Origin: Bacteroidales bacterium
GTDB taxonomy: Bacteria; Bacteroidota; Bacteroidia; Bacteroidales; UBA932
Reading direction: 5' to 3'
Length of the DNA: 45,426 nucleotides
Assembly (NCBI GenBank): GCA_022648545.1
Contig: JALCMP010000014.1
Location: 1-45,426 of the forward strand
In this document: positions 17,325 through 26,907 of the stretch, in pieces
Position numbering within the stretch: the first letter of the stretch is position 1
Layout: each line of letters opens with the position of its first letter
Notes under the pieces: model-generated
Database searches by the model: none
What the model saw: the letters and a program-made list of their open reading frames with translations, nothing else
What the model was told of the DNA's origin: nothing
Program-made: the position numbers and the translations under genes

Positions 17325-18314
17325 ATGAAATTTTTTACAGAGACAACAATCGTACAACCCGACAGAAAATTATCTTACGAAAACAAGATTTTGATACTGG
17401 GGTCATGCTTTGCGGACGAAATAGGAACAAGAATGCTGGACAGAGGGATGAACACCTTGATAAATCCTTTCGGAACGCTGTACAATCCTTTTTCGATAGC
17501 TTCCTCCATGGAAAGACTTGCAGACTGCAGGTATTTTGTAGAAGAAGATCTGATGGAAAACGACGGAATATATTCCACTTTTCATCACCACGGCAAATTT
17601 TCCGACTGCGATCCTGACAGATTTCTCAAAAACGCAAACGACACGCTAAAAAAGTCATCGGAATTCTTCAATGCGGCGGATACGGTAATAATAACATTGG
17701 GCTCAGCCTTCGTCTACCGCCACATTGCAAGAAATATAATAGTTGCGAACTGCCACAAGGCCGACAAAAAAGAATTCGAAAGAAGGCGCATGAGTATATC
17801 GGAAACTGCTGCCGTATTAAAAAAGATGACAGAAAACAACAGGGACAAGAATTTTCTTTTCACCGTAAGTCCGATAAGGCATCTGAGAGACGGAGCACAC
17901 GAAAACAATTTAAGCAAGGCTACGCTTATGATAGCAATAGATGAAATCATAAGTAATAAAATTAATGAGGACAATGCCTTAAAGAATAGCACCGAAATGC
18001 AAACTATATCATATTTCCCTTCATATGAAATAATAATGGACGAATTGAGGGACTACAGATTTTACGCCTCAGATATGGTTCATCTGTCCGATACCGCAAT
18101 AGATTATGTTTTTGAAAAGTTCAGGGAAAACTATATCGATTCCAAAGCATATCCGGTTATGGACAAGGCCTATGCAATTGTAAAAGGATTCAGGCACAAG
18201 GCTCTGTTTCCTGAAAGCGAAACATGGAAAGAATTCCGGAACAGGCTGGAATCCGAAGCAGAAAAATTCAAAAAGAAATATCCGGGCGTTTCCCTGCCTC
18301 CCGATTGCATCTGA
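17325..18314 (+). CDS. GSCFA domain-containing protein
   Basis: 329 residues. The name-giving motif GSCFADEIG lies at ~residues 27-35 and is followed by the conserved NPFGTLYNPFSIA. Further family landmarks are ITLGSAFVYR, FTVSPIRHLRDG and the C-terminal YFPSYEIIMDELRDYRFYASDMVHLSDTAIDYVFEKF. The family is SGNH-hydrolase-like: the Ser after Gly in GSCF, the Asn/Gly-type loops and the late D-x-x-H (DMVH) would form the active site. The substrate is unknown; no signal peptide, so probably cytoplasmic. Single gene between a divergent promoter and the terminator of the r-protein operon. Confidence 0.9.
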   Translation: MKFFTETTIVQPDRKLSYENKILILGSCFADEIGTRMLDRGMNTLINPFGTLYNPFSIASSMERLADCRYFVEEDLMENDGIYSTFHHHGKFSDCDPDRFLKNANDTLKKSSEFFNAADTVIITLGSAFVYRHIARNIIVANCHKADKKEFERRRMSISETAAVLKKMTENNRDKNFLFTVSPIRHLRDGAHENNLSKATLMIAIDEIISNKINEDNALKNSTEMQTISYFPSYEIIMDELRDYRFYASDMVHLSDTAIDYVFEKFRENYIDSKAYPVMDKAYAIVKGFRHKALFPESETWKEFRNRLESEAEKFKKKYPGVSLPPDCI

Positions 18315-18414
18315 ACATCTCGTCTTAAAACAAAATATTTTCATTTCTGCATACTTATCGATTTTCAGAAGTAGAGGTCCGATATACAACAGAAAAAGCC
18401 TTTTACTGCAATTT

Positions 18415-18456
18415 TGAAAAAAAGAGAGGGCAACCCAACATTGGATTGCCCTCTCT
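18415..18456 (-). terminator. Rho-independent terminator of the rplP-rplQ operon
   Basis: An 11-bp stem (AGAGAGGGCAA pairing with TTGCCCTCTCT, 18423-18433 and 18446-18456), extended by an inner CCAA/TTGG, is followed on the minus strand by seven T residues (18423-18417). It lies 22 bp past the rplQ stop. On the plus strand only three T follow, so any effect on the GSCFA transcript would be weak. The rest of the 163-bp space between GSCFA and rplQ shows nothing else. Confidence 0.9.
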
Positions 18457-18477
18457 TTAGTAAGGTATCTGCAAATA

Positions 18478-19038
18478 TTATTCTTTTGAATCTTCTTTTG
18501 CGCTGACAGCTTTTTTATCGGCCGCTTTAGCTTCAGCAACTTCCTCCTTTACCGGAGCTTCCTTTTCAGTTGCCGGCTTGGCAGCAGCTGTTTCGCCTGC
18601 ATTTTTCTTGCGGGGACGACGGCTTCTGCGTGTCGCAGTTTTCTTTTCTGCAGATTCTCCTGCAGATTTAAGAGCAGCTTCGTTAAAGTCCACGAACTCT
18701 ATTATTGCCATTTCAGCTGCATCTCCGGCTCTCATCCTTGTCTTTAAAATACGAAGATAACCGCCGTTGCGCTCGGCAATTTTAGGAGCTATCACGCGGA
18801 ACAACTCGCTTACGGCTTCCTTCTGCTTAAGATAACTGAACACGATTCTGCGCGAATGTGTACTGTCGTCTTTGGCCTTTGTTATAAGAGGTTCTGCATA
18901 TACTCTCAACGCCTTGGCCTTTGCCAAGGTCGTTTCAATACGTTTATGCAATATGAGCGACGAAGCCATATTTGCCAGCATAGCCTTACGGTGACCGCTC
19001 TGCCTGCCTAAATGGTTGAATTTCTTATTATGTCTCAT
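18478..19038 (-). CDS. rplQ: 50S ribosomal protein L17 with long charged C-terminal tail
   Basis: 186 residues against about 120-130 in E. coli. The core ([45 protein letters not shown]...) ends near residue 125; the remaining ~60 residues are Ala/Lys/Glu-rich low complexity ([13 protein letters not shown] onward). Such tails on L17 are common in Bacteroidota. The start overlaps the rpoA stop as ATGA. Last gene of the operon. Confidence 0.97.
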   Translation of the reverse strand: MRHNKKFNHLGRQSGHRKAMLANMASSLILHKRIETTLAKAKALRVYAEPLITKAKDDSTHSRRIVFSYLKQKEAVSELFRVIAPKIAERNGGYLRILKTRMRAGDAAEMAIIEFVDFNEAALKSAGESAEKKTATRRSRRPRKKNAGETAAAKPATEKEAPVKEEVAEAKAADKKAVSAKEDSKE

Positions 19039-20045
19039 TTTGTTTCTGTTTTTCTTTTGACTTCAATATTATACTTGGAAACATCCATGCCAAATGAAAG
19101 ATGAAGCTTGTCAACCAGCATATCTATTTCCGTCAATGATTTTTTCCCGAAGTTCCTGAATTTCATAAGCTCGCTGCGCTGATGCGAAACAAGATCCGCA
19201 AAAGTTTCTATATCTGCAGCCTTCAGACAATTCAACGCTCTCACCGACAGTTCCATATCGGATAATTTCGTCAAAAGCAAATGACGCATGCGGAGCGATT
19301 CTTCATCAAGTTCGTCGTTAACGACCTCCGGAGTTTTCTCAAAACTGATATTATCTTCGGAAAACAACATGAAGTGAAATATCAAAATTTTAGCCGCTTC
19401 CTTAAGAGCTTCTTTCGGACTTATCGATCCGTCTGTGGTAATCTCCAGATTCAGCTTTTCATAATCGGTCTTTTGTTCCACACGGCAATTTTCAATAGTA
19501 TAATTGACGTTTTTTATAGGAGTAAAGATCGAATCTATTGCAATCGTACCGAACGGAGCATCGGGATCCTTGTTTTCGTCGGATGGAACATATCCTCTGC
19601 CCTTGCCTATCTTTATAGACATATCAAGGACGACGGATGGTTCCATGCTGCATATATGAAGCTGGGGATTCAGCACTTTGAAATTCGATAAGTTCTTAGA
19701 AATATCTTCAGCGGTAAATTCTTGCTTTCCACTAACTTTTACGTTCACGGTCTCGCCTTCTTCCCCTTCGACCATCCTTTTAAAACGGATTTGCTTGAGG
19801 TTCAAGACAATGTCGATAACACTCTCGATAACGCCGGGAATCGTCGCAAATTCGTGATCTACACCCTCGATCTTTATCGAAGTGATGGCAAAACCTTCAA
19901 GGGACGATAATAAGATTCTTCTCAACGCGTTTCCTATAGTGATGCCGTAACCAGGCTCCAAAGGCCTGTATTCGAATTTCCCAAAGGTGTCGGTCGATTC
20001 GAGCATTATTACCTTATCCGGTTTCTGAAATGCTAATATTGCCAT
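19035..20045 (-). CDS. rpoA: DNA-directed RNA polymerase subunit alpha
   Basis: 336 residues. The N-terminal domain, which dimerises and nucleates the polymerase, shows the family motif [22 protein letters not shown]; the C-terminal domain with its helix-hairpin-helix is at ~residues 265-325 ([32 protein letters not shown]). The order rpsM-rpsK-rpsD-rpoA-rplQ is the classic alpha operon. The stop overlaps the rplQ start by 4 bp. Confidence 0.99.
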   Translation of the reverse strand: MAILAFQKPDKVIMLESTDTFGKFEYRPLEPGYGITIGNALRRILLSSLEGFAITSIKIEGVDHEFATIPGVIESVIDIVLNLKQIRFKRMVEGEEGETVNVKVSGKQEFTAEDISKNLSNFKVLNPQLHICSMEPSVVLDMSIKIGKGRGYVPSDENKDPDAPFGTIAIDSIFTPIKNVNYTIENCRVEQKTDYEKLNLEITTDGSISPKEALKEAAKILIFHFMLFSEDNISFEKTPEVVNDELDEESLRMRHLLLTKLSDMELSVRALNCLKAADIETFADLVSHQRSELMKFRNFGKKSLTEIDMLVDKLHLSFGMDVSKYNIEVKRKTETK

Positions 20046-20089
20046 TTTCTTATTTTTTTAAATTAGTGTTATGCTAAAAAGCAAGTTTA

Positions 20090-20695
20090 TTACTTGGAAT
20101 ACAACTCGACAATAAGTTGTTCATTTATATTTTCAGGAATGTCGGTTCTGGCAGGAACGTTAAGATACTTTCCTGTCATATTGGCCGCATCCCATTCTAG
20201 CCAGGCATATTTATTAGCAGAAGCAGCCAGGCTGTCCTGAACGGCTTCGAGGCTTTTCGACCTCTCGCGAACACCTATGATATCTCCGGGTTTTGTCTGG
20301 GCGGAAGGTATGCTGCATACTTTTCCGTTAAGAATTATATGATGATGATTGACCAACTGTCTTGCAGCCGCACGTGAGGGAGCTATGCCGAGTCTGAATA
20401 CCATATTGTCCAAACGGGATTCCAGCAGGAGAATAAGATTCTCACCCTTTATTCCCTTCATTTTGGATGCAGTTTCGAAAAGATTACGGAACTGTCTTTC
20501 GAGAACTCCGTAAGTATATTTTACCTTTTGCTTCTCTTTCAACTGCATGCCGTACTCGGAAGTTTTGGCTCTTTTCTTTGATAAACCGTGCTGTCCGGGA
20601 GGGTAATTTCTTTTTTCGAAGTTCTTGTCAGGTCCGAAAATAGGCTCGCCGAATTTACGGGCTATTTTAGTAGAAGGTCCAATATATCTTGCCAT
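20090..20695 (-). CDS. rpsD: 30S ribosomal protein S4
   Basis: 201 residues, standard length. It begins [16 protein letters not shown] and has the S4 RNA-binding domain at ~residues 93-155 ([33 protein letters not shown]). It lacks the zinc-binding Cys residues found in some S4 N-termini. A primary 16S rRNA binder, followed 44 bp later by rpoA. Confidence 0.99.
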   Translation of the reverse strand: MARYIGPSTKIARKFGEPIFGPDKNFEKRNYPPGQHGLSKKRAKTSEYGMQLKEKQKVKYTYGVLERQFRNLFETASKMKGIKGENLILLLESRLDNMVFRLGIAPSRAAARQLVNHHHIILNGKVCSIPSAQTKPGDIIGVRERSKSLEAVQDSLAASANKYAWLEWDAANMTGKYLNVPARTDIPENINEQLIVELYSK

Positions 20696-20723
20696 ATTAA
20701 ATAAAATTTAGCATTATTATTAT

Positions 20724-21119
20724 CTATACTCTGCGACGTCCCTTAGGTCTGCATCCGTTATGCGGAAGCGGAGTAACGTCAACTATCTCAGTTACCTCTA
20801 TACCGGAACCGTGAATGGAACGGATTGCTGATTCGCGTCCTGCACCGGGTCCCTTTACAAAGACTTTAACCTTGCGCAAGCCGGCGTCGAAAGCCACTTT
20901 GGCGCAATCCTCGGCAGCTACCTGAGCAGCATACGGAGTATTCTTCTTGGATCCCCTGAATCCCATTTTCCCGGCCGAAGCCCAGCTTATGACCTGCCCG
21001 GCATTATTAGTAAGGGATATTATTATATTATTGAAAGTAGAAGTGACATGGGCCTGCCCGTAAGCTTCAACCTTAACTACCCTTTTCTTTTTATTAGCAG
21101 ATGCTTTAGTTTTTACCAT
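20724..21119 (-). CDS. rpsK: 30S ribosomal protein S11
   Basis: 131 residues. Core motifs are [41 protein letters not shown] and the C-terminal [19 protein letters not shown] platform protein near the E site. 13 bp after rpsM and 28 bp before rpsD. Confidence 0.99.
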   Translation of the reverse strand: MVKTKASANKKKRVVKVEAYGQAHVTSTFNNIIISLTNNAGQVISWASAGKMGFRGSKKNTPYAAQVAAEDCAKVAFDAGLRKVKVFVKGPGAGRESAIRSIHGSGIEVTEIVDVTPLPHNGCRPKGRRRV

Positions 21120-21132
21120 GATTACAGGTCAT

Positions 21133-21510
21133 TTATTTAGTTGCTTTTTTCTTGTTTGCCACGGTCTTCTTTCTTCCTTTGCGGGTACGGGCATTGTTTT
21201 TTGTACTCTGGCCCCTTACCGGCAAACCGAGACGGTGGCGGATACCTCTGTAACATCCGATATCCATAAGACGCTTTATATTCATCTGAACAGCTGAACG
21301 GACTTCTCCTTCAACCTTATACTCTTCCGCAATGGTTTTTCTTATTGCGGCAACTTGGTCATCAGTCCAATCCTGCACCTTCGTTTCGAGCGGAATATCG
21401 TTCTTACTAAGGATTTTTTGGGCTGATTTACGACCAATCCCATAGATATAGGTCAACCCTATCTCTCCATGCTTGTTTTTCGGTAAATCTACTCCGGCTA
21501 TACGTGCCAT
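21133..21510 (-). CDS. rpsM: 30S ribosomal protein S13
   Basis: 125 residues. [26 protein letters not shown] is the typical start, [25 protein letters not shown] the conserved C-terminal segment contacting 16S rRNA and the P-site tRNA. Separated by 40 bp from rpmJ. Confidence 0.99.
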   Translation of the reverse strand: MARIAGVDLPKNKHGEIGLTYIYGIGRKSAQKILSKNDIPLETKVQDWTDDQVAAIRKTIAEEYKVEGEVRSAVQMNIKRLMDIGCYRGIRHRLGLPVRGQSTKNNARTRKGRKKTVANKKKATK

Positions 21511-21550
21511 AATTTATTACTTTTTGTTTTCTTAAAAGATTTTACAATTT

Positions 21551-21667
21551 TTATTTCTGACGCATCTTGAACTTGGGAGTCTTCTTGCAAATTACATAAA
21601 GATGTCCCTTGCGTCTTACGATCTTGCAGTCTTCACTACGTTTTTTGACTGAAACTTTAACTTTCAT
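21551..21667 (-). CDS. rpmJ: 50S ribosomal protein L36
   Basis: A 38-residue protein: [17 protein letters not shown] at the start, then [21 protein letters not shown]. Length and pattern are those of L36. The zinc-ribbon ligands of the classic form (three Cys and one His) are only partly kept: Cys14 and Cys27 are present, Ser is at position 11 and Lys at the usual His position, so it is unlikely to bind zinc normally. It lies between infA (17 bp upstream) and rpsM, the expected place. Confidence 0.96.
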   Translation of the reverse strand: MKVKVSVKKRSEDCKIVRRKGHLYVICKKTPKFKMRQK

Positions 21668-21684
21668 TTTATTGCGTATTAATT

Positions 21685-21903
21685 TTATTTATACCTGAAG
21701 GAAATCCTCCCCTGCGACAAATCATAAGGGGACATCTCTACCTTTACCCTGTCTCCAGGCAAAATTTTTATATAATGCATTTTCATTTTCCCCGAAATAT
21801 GAGCGGTTATGACGTGCCCGTTTTCAAGTTCAACCTTAAATTTTGCATTGGATAAGGACTCAATGACCTTTCCGTCTTGTTCGATAGCAGATTGTTTAGA
21901 CAT
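21685..21903 (-). CDS. infA: Translation initiation factor IF-1
   Basis: 72 residues, the exact family length, one OB fold: [68 protein letters not shown]. It binds the 30S A site during initiation. Located 12 bp after map. Confidence 0.99.
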   Translation of the reverse strand: MSKQSAIEQDGKVIESLSNAKFKVELENGHVITAHISGKMKMHYIKILPGDRVKVEMSPYDLSQGRISFRYK

Positions 21904-21915
21904 ATATTTCTATTA

Positions 21916-22692
21916 TCAATTATATTCTATCCCTTTTTCAATATAGTCGTAAGTCGTCAGTATCTGGGATTCGTCATGCCTTACTACTACGGTCTTCTCA
22001 AAATGCGCTGACTTCTTGCCGTCGGACGTCCTTACGGTCCATCCGTTGTCGTCGAGATATATACTCCTGGTACCGGCATTTATCATGGGCTCTATGCATA
22101 TTACAAGACCTTCACGCAATTTCTTGCCGTATCCCGGTTTGCCGTAATTTGGAACTTCCGGTTCTTCATGCATGCTTTTGCCGAGACCGTGTCCGACCAT
22201 TTCACGCACAACAGTAAAGCCGAAAGATTCGCAATATGACTGCACGGCATGTCCGATATCACCTATCCTGTTGCCGGCTATAGCCTGCGCAGCTCCCAAA
22301 TCTACTGATTTTTCAGTAACTTCCAACAGTCTGGAAGTTTCTTCATCAACTTCTCCTACGGGGAAGGTGTATGCGGAATCTCCGTTGTAACCCTTATAAA
22401 TTGTTCCGCAATCCACGGAGACCACGTCTCCGTCCTTCAATACGTAATCCGAAGGGAACCCATGTACTACCGCATCATTAACGGACATGCACAAAGCTGC
22501 CGGAAATCCTTCGTAACCGAGGAAACTCGGAATAGCCCCGTGATCGCGTATGAATGCATCGGCTATATCATTAAGCTTTTTGGTCGTAACGCCGGGCTTT
22601 ACGGCCTTGCCTACTTCGGCAAGGGTTTTGGAAACAAGCAGGGCGTTCTCCTTTAGTAGTTCTATTTCTTCTTCTGTTTTTAAACTCATCAT
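21916..22692 (-). CDS. map: Methionine aminopeptidase, type I
   Basis: 258 residues. Removes the initiator Met from nascent proteins. The di-metal ligands are visible: Asp of VSVDCGTIYKGYNGD (both Asp residues), His of MVGHGLGKSMHEEP, Glu of VICIEPMI and Glu of HFEKTVVV; the substrate-pocket His is in DAVVHGFP. No N-terminal zinc finger, as normal for the bacterial type. ATG codons at 22692 and 22689 are both possible starts. It sits between secY and infA, the usual Bacteroidota order without adk. Confidence 0.98.
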   Translation of the reverse strand: MMSLKTEEEIELLKENALLVSKTLAEVGKAVKPGVTTKKLNDIADAFIRDHGAIPSFLGYEGFPAALCMSVNDAVVHGFPSDYVLKDGDVVSVDCGTIYKGYNGDSAYTFPVGEVDEETSRLLEVTEKSVDLGAAQAIAGNRIGDIGHAVQSYCESFGFTVVREMVGHGLGKSMHEEPEVPNYGKPGYGKKLREGLVICIEPMINAGTRSIYLDDNGWTVRTSDGKKSAHFEKTVVVRHDESQILTTYDYIEKGIEYN

Positions 22693-22707
22693 ATCAACAG
22701 ACTCTCC

Positions 22708-24027
22708 TTATCTTCCCGAACGATCCTGAAGACGTCCGGTATTCATGAGGCCGTCGTAATGTCTCATCAACAAATAACTTTCAATATAATTCAATGTCTC
22801 CTCAACTACACCTACAAGGATCAGCAAGCTGGTTCCTCCGTAAAACTGGGCGAACTGGTTGTTGATCCCTACCTTCATTGCGAATGCAGGCAATATTGCA
22901 ACTATCGCAAGAAATATGGATCCGGGCAGCGTGATTCTCGACATTATGGAATCAAGGTAATCGGCGGTTTTTTTACCAGGCTTGACACCCGGTATGAATC
23001 CTCCGTTCTTCTTCATATCGTCGGCCATCATTGTAGGATTAACCGTAACGGCCGTATAAAAATACGTGAAGATTATTACGAAAAAACCATATATAAAGTT
23101 GTACCAGAACCCTTCGTAATTACCCAATACGGCTGCAAGTCCGCGTGTAGAGTCGAAACTCTGGAAAATAAGCGGTAAAAGCATCAGGGACTGGGCAAAT
23201 ATTATAGGCATAACGCCTGCAGCATTAACCTTTAAAGGTATATACTGGCGGGCACCGCCGTATTGCTTGTTCCCTATGATTCTTTTTGCATACTGTACGG
23301 GGATCTTGCGGGTTCCGCGGAGGAGGGCTATAACGGCTACGAATACAAGGAACAACAGTATCATCTCTATTATAAGCATGAGGAATCCTCCCGTTGTCTG
23401 GGAAAGTCTGGTTCCGATTTCAGCCGCAACGGCATATGGGAACCTCGCAATTATTCCTATCATTATAAGCAGGGAGATACCGTTTCCTACTCCTCTGTCC
23501 GTTATACGTTCGCCAAGCCACATCACGAACATCGTTCCTCCTATCAATATTATGGTTGCAAAGAAATTGAAGGAGAACCCTCTTATCAGAAACGCAGTTT
23601 CAGGTAATTGGGCATGCAGATTGGTAAGATAAGCCGGCCCCTGGAATATAAGTATAAGTACGGTAAAATATCTGGTCCACTGGTTGATTTTCCTCTGTCC
23701 GCTCTCGCCTTCACGCTGCATCTTCTGAAAATAAGGAAACATCATGCCGAGAAGCTGTATTACGATGGAGGCAGTGATATATGGCATAACTCCCAGAGCG
23801 AAGATTGAAGCGTTGCTGAAGGCACCTCCCGAGAACATATCAAGCAACCCCAAAAGTCCGCCTTTCGTCTGTTCGGATAATTTTGCAAGCTGGGTGGGAT
23901 CTATGCCGGGTATTACTATGAAACTACCCAATCTATATACCAGCAAGATAAGCAGTGTATATATAATTCTCTTACGTAGCTCTTCAACCTTGAAAATATT
24001 TTGTATCGTTTCAATCAACTTTTTCAT
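22708..24027 (-). CDS. secY: Protein translocase subunit SecY
   Basis: 439 residues with ten hydrophobic helices, the channel of the Sec translocon. Family signatures are RIIYTLLILLVYRLGSFIVIPGID at TM1, the plug region GGLLGLLDMFSGGAFSNASIFALGVMPYITASIVIQLL, and YFYTAVTVNPTMMADDMKKNGGFIPGVKPGKKT. Seven bp after rplO and 15 bp before map. Confidence 0.99.
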   Translation of the reverse strand: MKKLIETIQNIFKVEELRKRIIYTLLILLVYRLGSFIVIPGIDPTQLAKLSEQTKGGLLGLLDMFSGGAFSNASIFALGVMPYITASIVIQLLGMMFPYFQKMQREGESGQRKINQWTRYFTVLILIFQGPAYLTNLHAQLPETAFLIRGFSFNFFATIILIGGTMFVMWLGERITDRGVGNGISLLIMIGIIARFPYAVAAEIGTRLSQTTGGFLMLIIEMILLFLVFVAVIALLRGTRKIPVQYAKRIIGNKQYGGARQYIPLKVNAAGVMPIIFAQSLMLLPLIFQSFDSTRGLAAVLGNYEGFWYNFIYGFFVIIFTYFYTAVTVNPTMMADDMKKNGGFIPGVKPGKKTADYLDSIMSRITLPGSIFLAIVAILPAFAMKVGINNQFAQFYGGTSLLILVGVVEETLNYIESYLLMRHYDGLMNTGRLQDRSGR

Positions 24028-24034
24028 AGGATCG

Positions 24035-24481
24035 CTATATTATTTTTACAGAACCTTGAGCAGCCTCGATTTTTGCTATTGCAGATTTCGAGAAAGCGTT
24101 GGCGGTAACGTTCAACTTCGCCTTGAGCTCTCCGTTGCCGAGAACCTTTACCATATCCGATTTGGAGATGAATCCGTTCTCGATCAACGTATCGATACTA
24201 ATATCAGTAACACCGGCCTTGTCGCTCAACGCCTGCAAAGAAGAAAGATTTACGGCCTTGTATTCGACCCTATTCGGATTTTTGAAACCGAATTTAGGCA
24301 AACGCCTCTGAATAGGCATCTGTCCTCCCTCGAATCCGATCTTGTGCGAATAGCCGGAACGGGAACCGGCACCGTTCATACCGCGCGTCGCAGTTCCTCC
24401 GTGTCCGGAGCCCTCGCCGCGTCCTATTCTTTTTTCTCTGTTTTTAGAACCTCTTGAAGGTTTTAATGTATGTAATTTCAT
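24035..24481 (-). CDS. rplO: 50S ribosomal protein L15
   Basis: 148 residues. Gly/Arg-rich N-terminus (KPSRGSKNREKRIGRGEGSGHGGTATRG), then GFEGGQMPIQRRLPKFGF. A GGAGG at 24492-24496 is placed 10 bases before the ATG. Between rpmD and secY as usual. Confidence 0.99.
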   Translation of the reverse strand: MKLHTLKPSRGSKNREKRIGRGEGSGHGGTATRGMNGAGSRSGYSHKIGFEGGQMPIQRRLPKFGFKNPNRVEYKAVNLSSLQALSDKAGVTDISIDTLIENGFISKSDMVKVLGNGELKAKLNVTANAFSKSAIAKIEAAQGSVKII

Positions 24482-24498
24482 CTTAAAATATCCTCCGA

Positions 24499-24702
24499 CT
24501 AGCTGATTTTTTCAATTTTGACGAGATGCAGCACCTTGTTCAACATTCCCCTTGAGACAGGATCGGATACGTTGCCGCTCTCATCGGCATCCAAAACGAC
24601 AGAATCGTTTATTTTACGGACACCCAAACATTTCAAATTCTGAATTTGCTTCTTAGAAGCACCGTTGCTGCTCTTAAACTGGGTTATTTTAACTTTTGTC
24701 AT
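24499..24702 (-). CDS. rpmD: 50S ribosomal protein L30
   Basis: 67 residues, slightly longer than the usual 58-60. KVKITQFKSSNGASKKQIQNLKCLGVRKINDSVVLD matches the family. An AAGGAGG (24711-24717), which overlaps the rpsE stop codon, lies 8 bases before the ATG. Confidence 0.96.
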   Translation of the reverse strand: MTKVKITQFKSSNGASKKQIQNLKCLGVRKINDSVVLDADESGNVSDPVSRGMLNKVLHLVKIEKIS

Positions 24703-24715
24703 TTCAAATTCCTCC

Positions 24716-25234
24716 TTAACCGTTAAAGACCCTGTTCATTTGAATTCCCCTGAGACCTGCTACAGTATATGCATCGCGCATTTCTGAAAGAGCGGTGATC
24801 GTAGCCTTAACAAGGTTATGAGGATTGGAAGACCCTTTAGATTTCGCCAATACGTCATGAATACCTACGGACTCAAAAACCGCACGCATAGCACCTCCGG
24901 CCTTTACTCCCGATCCGGGAGCCGCAGGTTTCATAAAGACTCTCGCGCCCCCGTAAGAAGCACTCTGCTCATGAGGAATGGTTTCCTTTATAAGAGGGAT
25001 CTTTATAAGATTCTTTTTTGCATCTTCCACTCCCTTGGATATTGCAGTGGTAACCTCATTGGCCTTACCCAAACCGTATCCTACGACGCCTTTTTCATCG
25101 CCTACGACTACGATAGCTGCAAAACTGAAATGGCGTCCGCCCTTGGTAACCTTAACAACCCTGTTTATCGCAACGAGTCTGTCTTTCAACTCCAGCTCGG
25201 CTGTTTTAACTTTTTTAACATTCATATTCGCCAT
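24716..25234 (-). CDS. rpsE: 30S ribosomal protein S5
   Basis: 172 residues. The double-stranded-RNA-binding-like N-terminal domain has [46 protein letters not shown]; the C-terminal domain has [45 protein letters not shown]. Involved in decoding fidelity. 6 bp after rplR. Confidence 0.99.
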   Translation of the reverse strand: MANMNVKKVKTAELELKDRLVAINRVVKVTKGGRHFSFAAIVVVGDEKGVVGYGLGKANEVTTAISKGVEDAKKNLIKIPLIKETIPHEQSASYGGARVFMKPAAPGSGVKAGGAMRAVFESVGIHDVLAKSKGSSNPHNLVKATITALSEMRDAYTVAGLRGIQMNRVFNG

Positions 25235-25240
25235 GGTATA

Positions 25241-25603
25241 TTAGAATTTAAGACCACCCTTACGAGCAGCTTCAGCTAAACTTTTAATTCTTCCGTGATA
25301 AAGATATCCGCCGCGGTCGAAAGCAACTTCGCTAATGCCCTTGGCTTTGGCGCACTCGGCAGCAGCAGTCCCTACGATTGCCGCAATCTCGCTGTTGTTC
25401 TTTCCTTCCGTCTGTCCGGCGATATCCTTGCTTTGGGAGGATACCGAAGCAAGAGTTACGCCATTTTCGTCATCGACGAACTGTACGTAAATATTGCAGT
25501 TGCTTCTGAAAACGCACATCCTCGGCCTTTCGGCTGTACCGCTGACAATCTTGCGTATGCGGTAATGTATCCTTTTTCTTCTTTCTGATTTATTGATAGC
25601 CAT
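25241..25603 (-). CDS. rplR: 50S ribosomal protein L18
   Basis: 120 residues, 5S rRNA-binding. [41 protein letters not shown] and the end [27 protein letters not shown] are typical. AAGGAG at 25611-25616 lies 7 bases before the ATG. Confidence 0.99.
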   Translation of the reverse strand: MAINKSERRKRIHYRIRKIVSGTAERPRMCVFRSNCNIYVQFVDDENGVTLASVSSQSKDIAGQTEGKNNSEIAAIVGTAAAECAKAKGISEVAFDRGGYLYHGRIKSLAEAARKGGLKF

Positions 25604-25619
25604 AATTTTTCTCCTTCAA

Positions 25620-26180
25620 TTATTTAGCTGCCGCAGTTTTACCTGCCTTGCGACGCAACTGTTCACCAACATATTTGATACCCTTGCCCTTATACGGTTC
25701 CGGTGCGCGCAGCGAACGGATTTTGGATGCTACCATTCCGAGAAGCTGCTTGTCGCAACTTTTCAAAAGCAAAATAGGGTTGGCTCCTTTTTTAACCTCT
25801 TCGGCCTGAGCCTTTATTTCAGGACAAAGCTGGAACTGGATTTCATGCGAATAACCCAGATTCATTACAAGGGTCTGTCCCTTTACTTCAACCCTGTAGC
25901 CGACACCTACGAATTCCTGCCTCGAACTGTATCCCTTGGATACGCCAACGACCATATTCTGTATCAGCGCGCGGTAAAGACCGTGCAGGGAACGATGACG
26001 CGGAAGATCGGAAGGTCTCGTTAGTTTTACTTCATTTCCCTCTAGGGCAACTTTTATATCGCTGTCGACTTTCTGACTCAACTCGCCCAGAGGTCCTTTA
26101 ACCTTAACTACGTTGTCGGGAGAAACTTCTACGGTAACCCCTTTCGGAAGGTTTACAGGTAATTTTCCTATTCTAGACAT
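25620..26180 (-). CDS. rplF: 50S ribosomal protein L6
   Basis: 186 residues. Two repeated domains: MSRIGKLPVNLPKGVTVEV... and the C-terminal IRSLRAPEPYKGKGIKYVGEQLRRKAGKTAAAK, where the PYKGKGI motif identifies L6. Near the GTPase centre of the 50S subunit. Confidence 0.99.
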   Translation of the reverse strand: MSRIGKLPVNLPKGVTVEVSPDNVVKVKGPLGELSQKVDSDIKVALEGNEVKLTRPSDLPRHRSLHGLYRALIQNMVVGVSKGYSSRQEFVGVGYRVEVKGQTLVMNLGYSHEIQFQLCPEIKAQAEEVKKGANPILLLKSCDKQLLGMVASKIRSLRAPEPYKGKGIKYVGEQLRRKAGKTAAAK

Positions 26181-26203
26181 TTCTTTATTTTTAACTTTTT
26201 AAA

Positions 26204-26599
26204 CTAATAAACATAGCATAGCACTTCGCCACCCACATTCATATCCCTGGCTTCCTTGTCGGAGATAATGCCCTTGGATGTGGAGATTATGGCTATACCC
26301 AGGCCGTTCAGCACGCGAGGCATCGATGAAACACCGTTGTACTGCCTCAATCCCGGTTTGCTCACACGCATTATTTTCTTTATCGCCGGCTTCTTTGTTT
26401 CCGGATGATATTTGAGAGCTATTTTTATAGTATTGTAAGGGGTGCCCTCAACTAACTTGTAACTAAGAATATAACCTTTTTCATGAAGCACACGGGTCAT
26501 TTCCAGTTTCATTCTTGACGAAGGAATCTCCACAACCTTCAGGCCAGCAGCCACAGCATTGCGGATTCTTGTCAAATAATCTGAGATCGGATCAGTCAT
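26204..26599 (-). CDS. rpsH: 30S ribosomal protein S8
   Basis: 131 residues. TDPISDYLTRIRNAVAAGLKVVEIPSSRMKLEM at the start and GLGIAIISTSKGIISDKEARDMNVGGEVLCYVY at the end are diagnostic. In many bacteria S8 binds its own operon mRNA as repressor; no matching site was looked for successfully here. Confidence 0.99.
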   Translation of the reverse strand: MTDPISDYLTRIRNAVAAGLKVVEIPSSRMKLEMTRVLHEKGYILSYKLVEGTPYNTIKIALKYHPETKKPAIKKIMRVSKPGLRQYNGVSSMPRVLNGLGIAIISTSKGIISDKEARDMNVGGEVLCYVY

Positions 26600-26622
26600 T
26601 TTAATCTAATATTAATAAATTT

Positions 26623-26892
26623 CTACCAACTTGCTTTATGTACTCCCGGAATCAGGCCCTTGCTGGCCATCTCACGGAATTGAATACGGCTTATGCCGAA
26701 TATACGCATATACCCCTTGGGTCTGCCGGTAATAGAGCAACGATTGTGAAGACGTACCGGGCTCGCATTCTTGGGAAGCTTGTCAAGTGCGGCATAATCG
26801 CCGGCCTTTTTAAGTTCCTTGCGTTTCTCGGCATATTTCGCATATAATCTTTCGCGTTTTCTTTCGCGTGCAACCATTGATTGTTTTGCCAT
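26623..26892 (-). CDS. rpsN: 30S ribosomal protein S14 (zinc-free form)
   Basis: 89 residues, the longer form without the CxxC zinc motif: only one Cys is present ([41 protein letters not shown]). It lies 15 bp after rplE and 23 bp before rpsH. Confidence 0.99.
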   Translation of the reverse strand: MAKQSMVARERKRERLYAKYAEKRKELKKAGDYAALDKLPKNASPVRLHNRCSITGRPKGYMRIFGISRIQFREMASKGLIPGVHKASW

Positions 26893-26907
26893 TATATCTT
26901 GCTTTAA

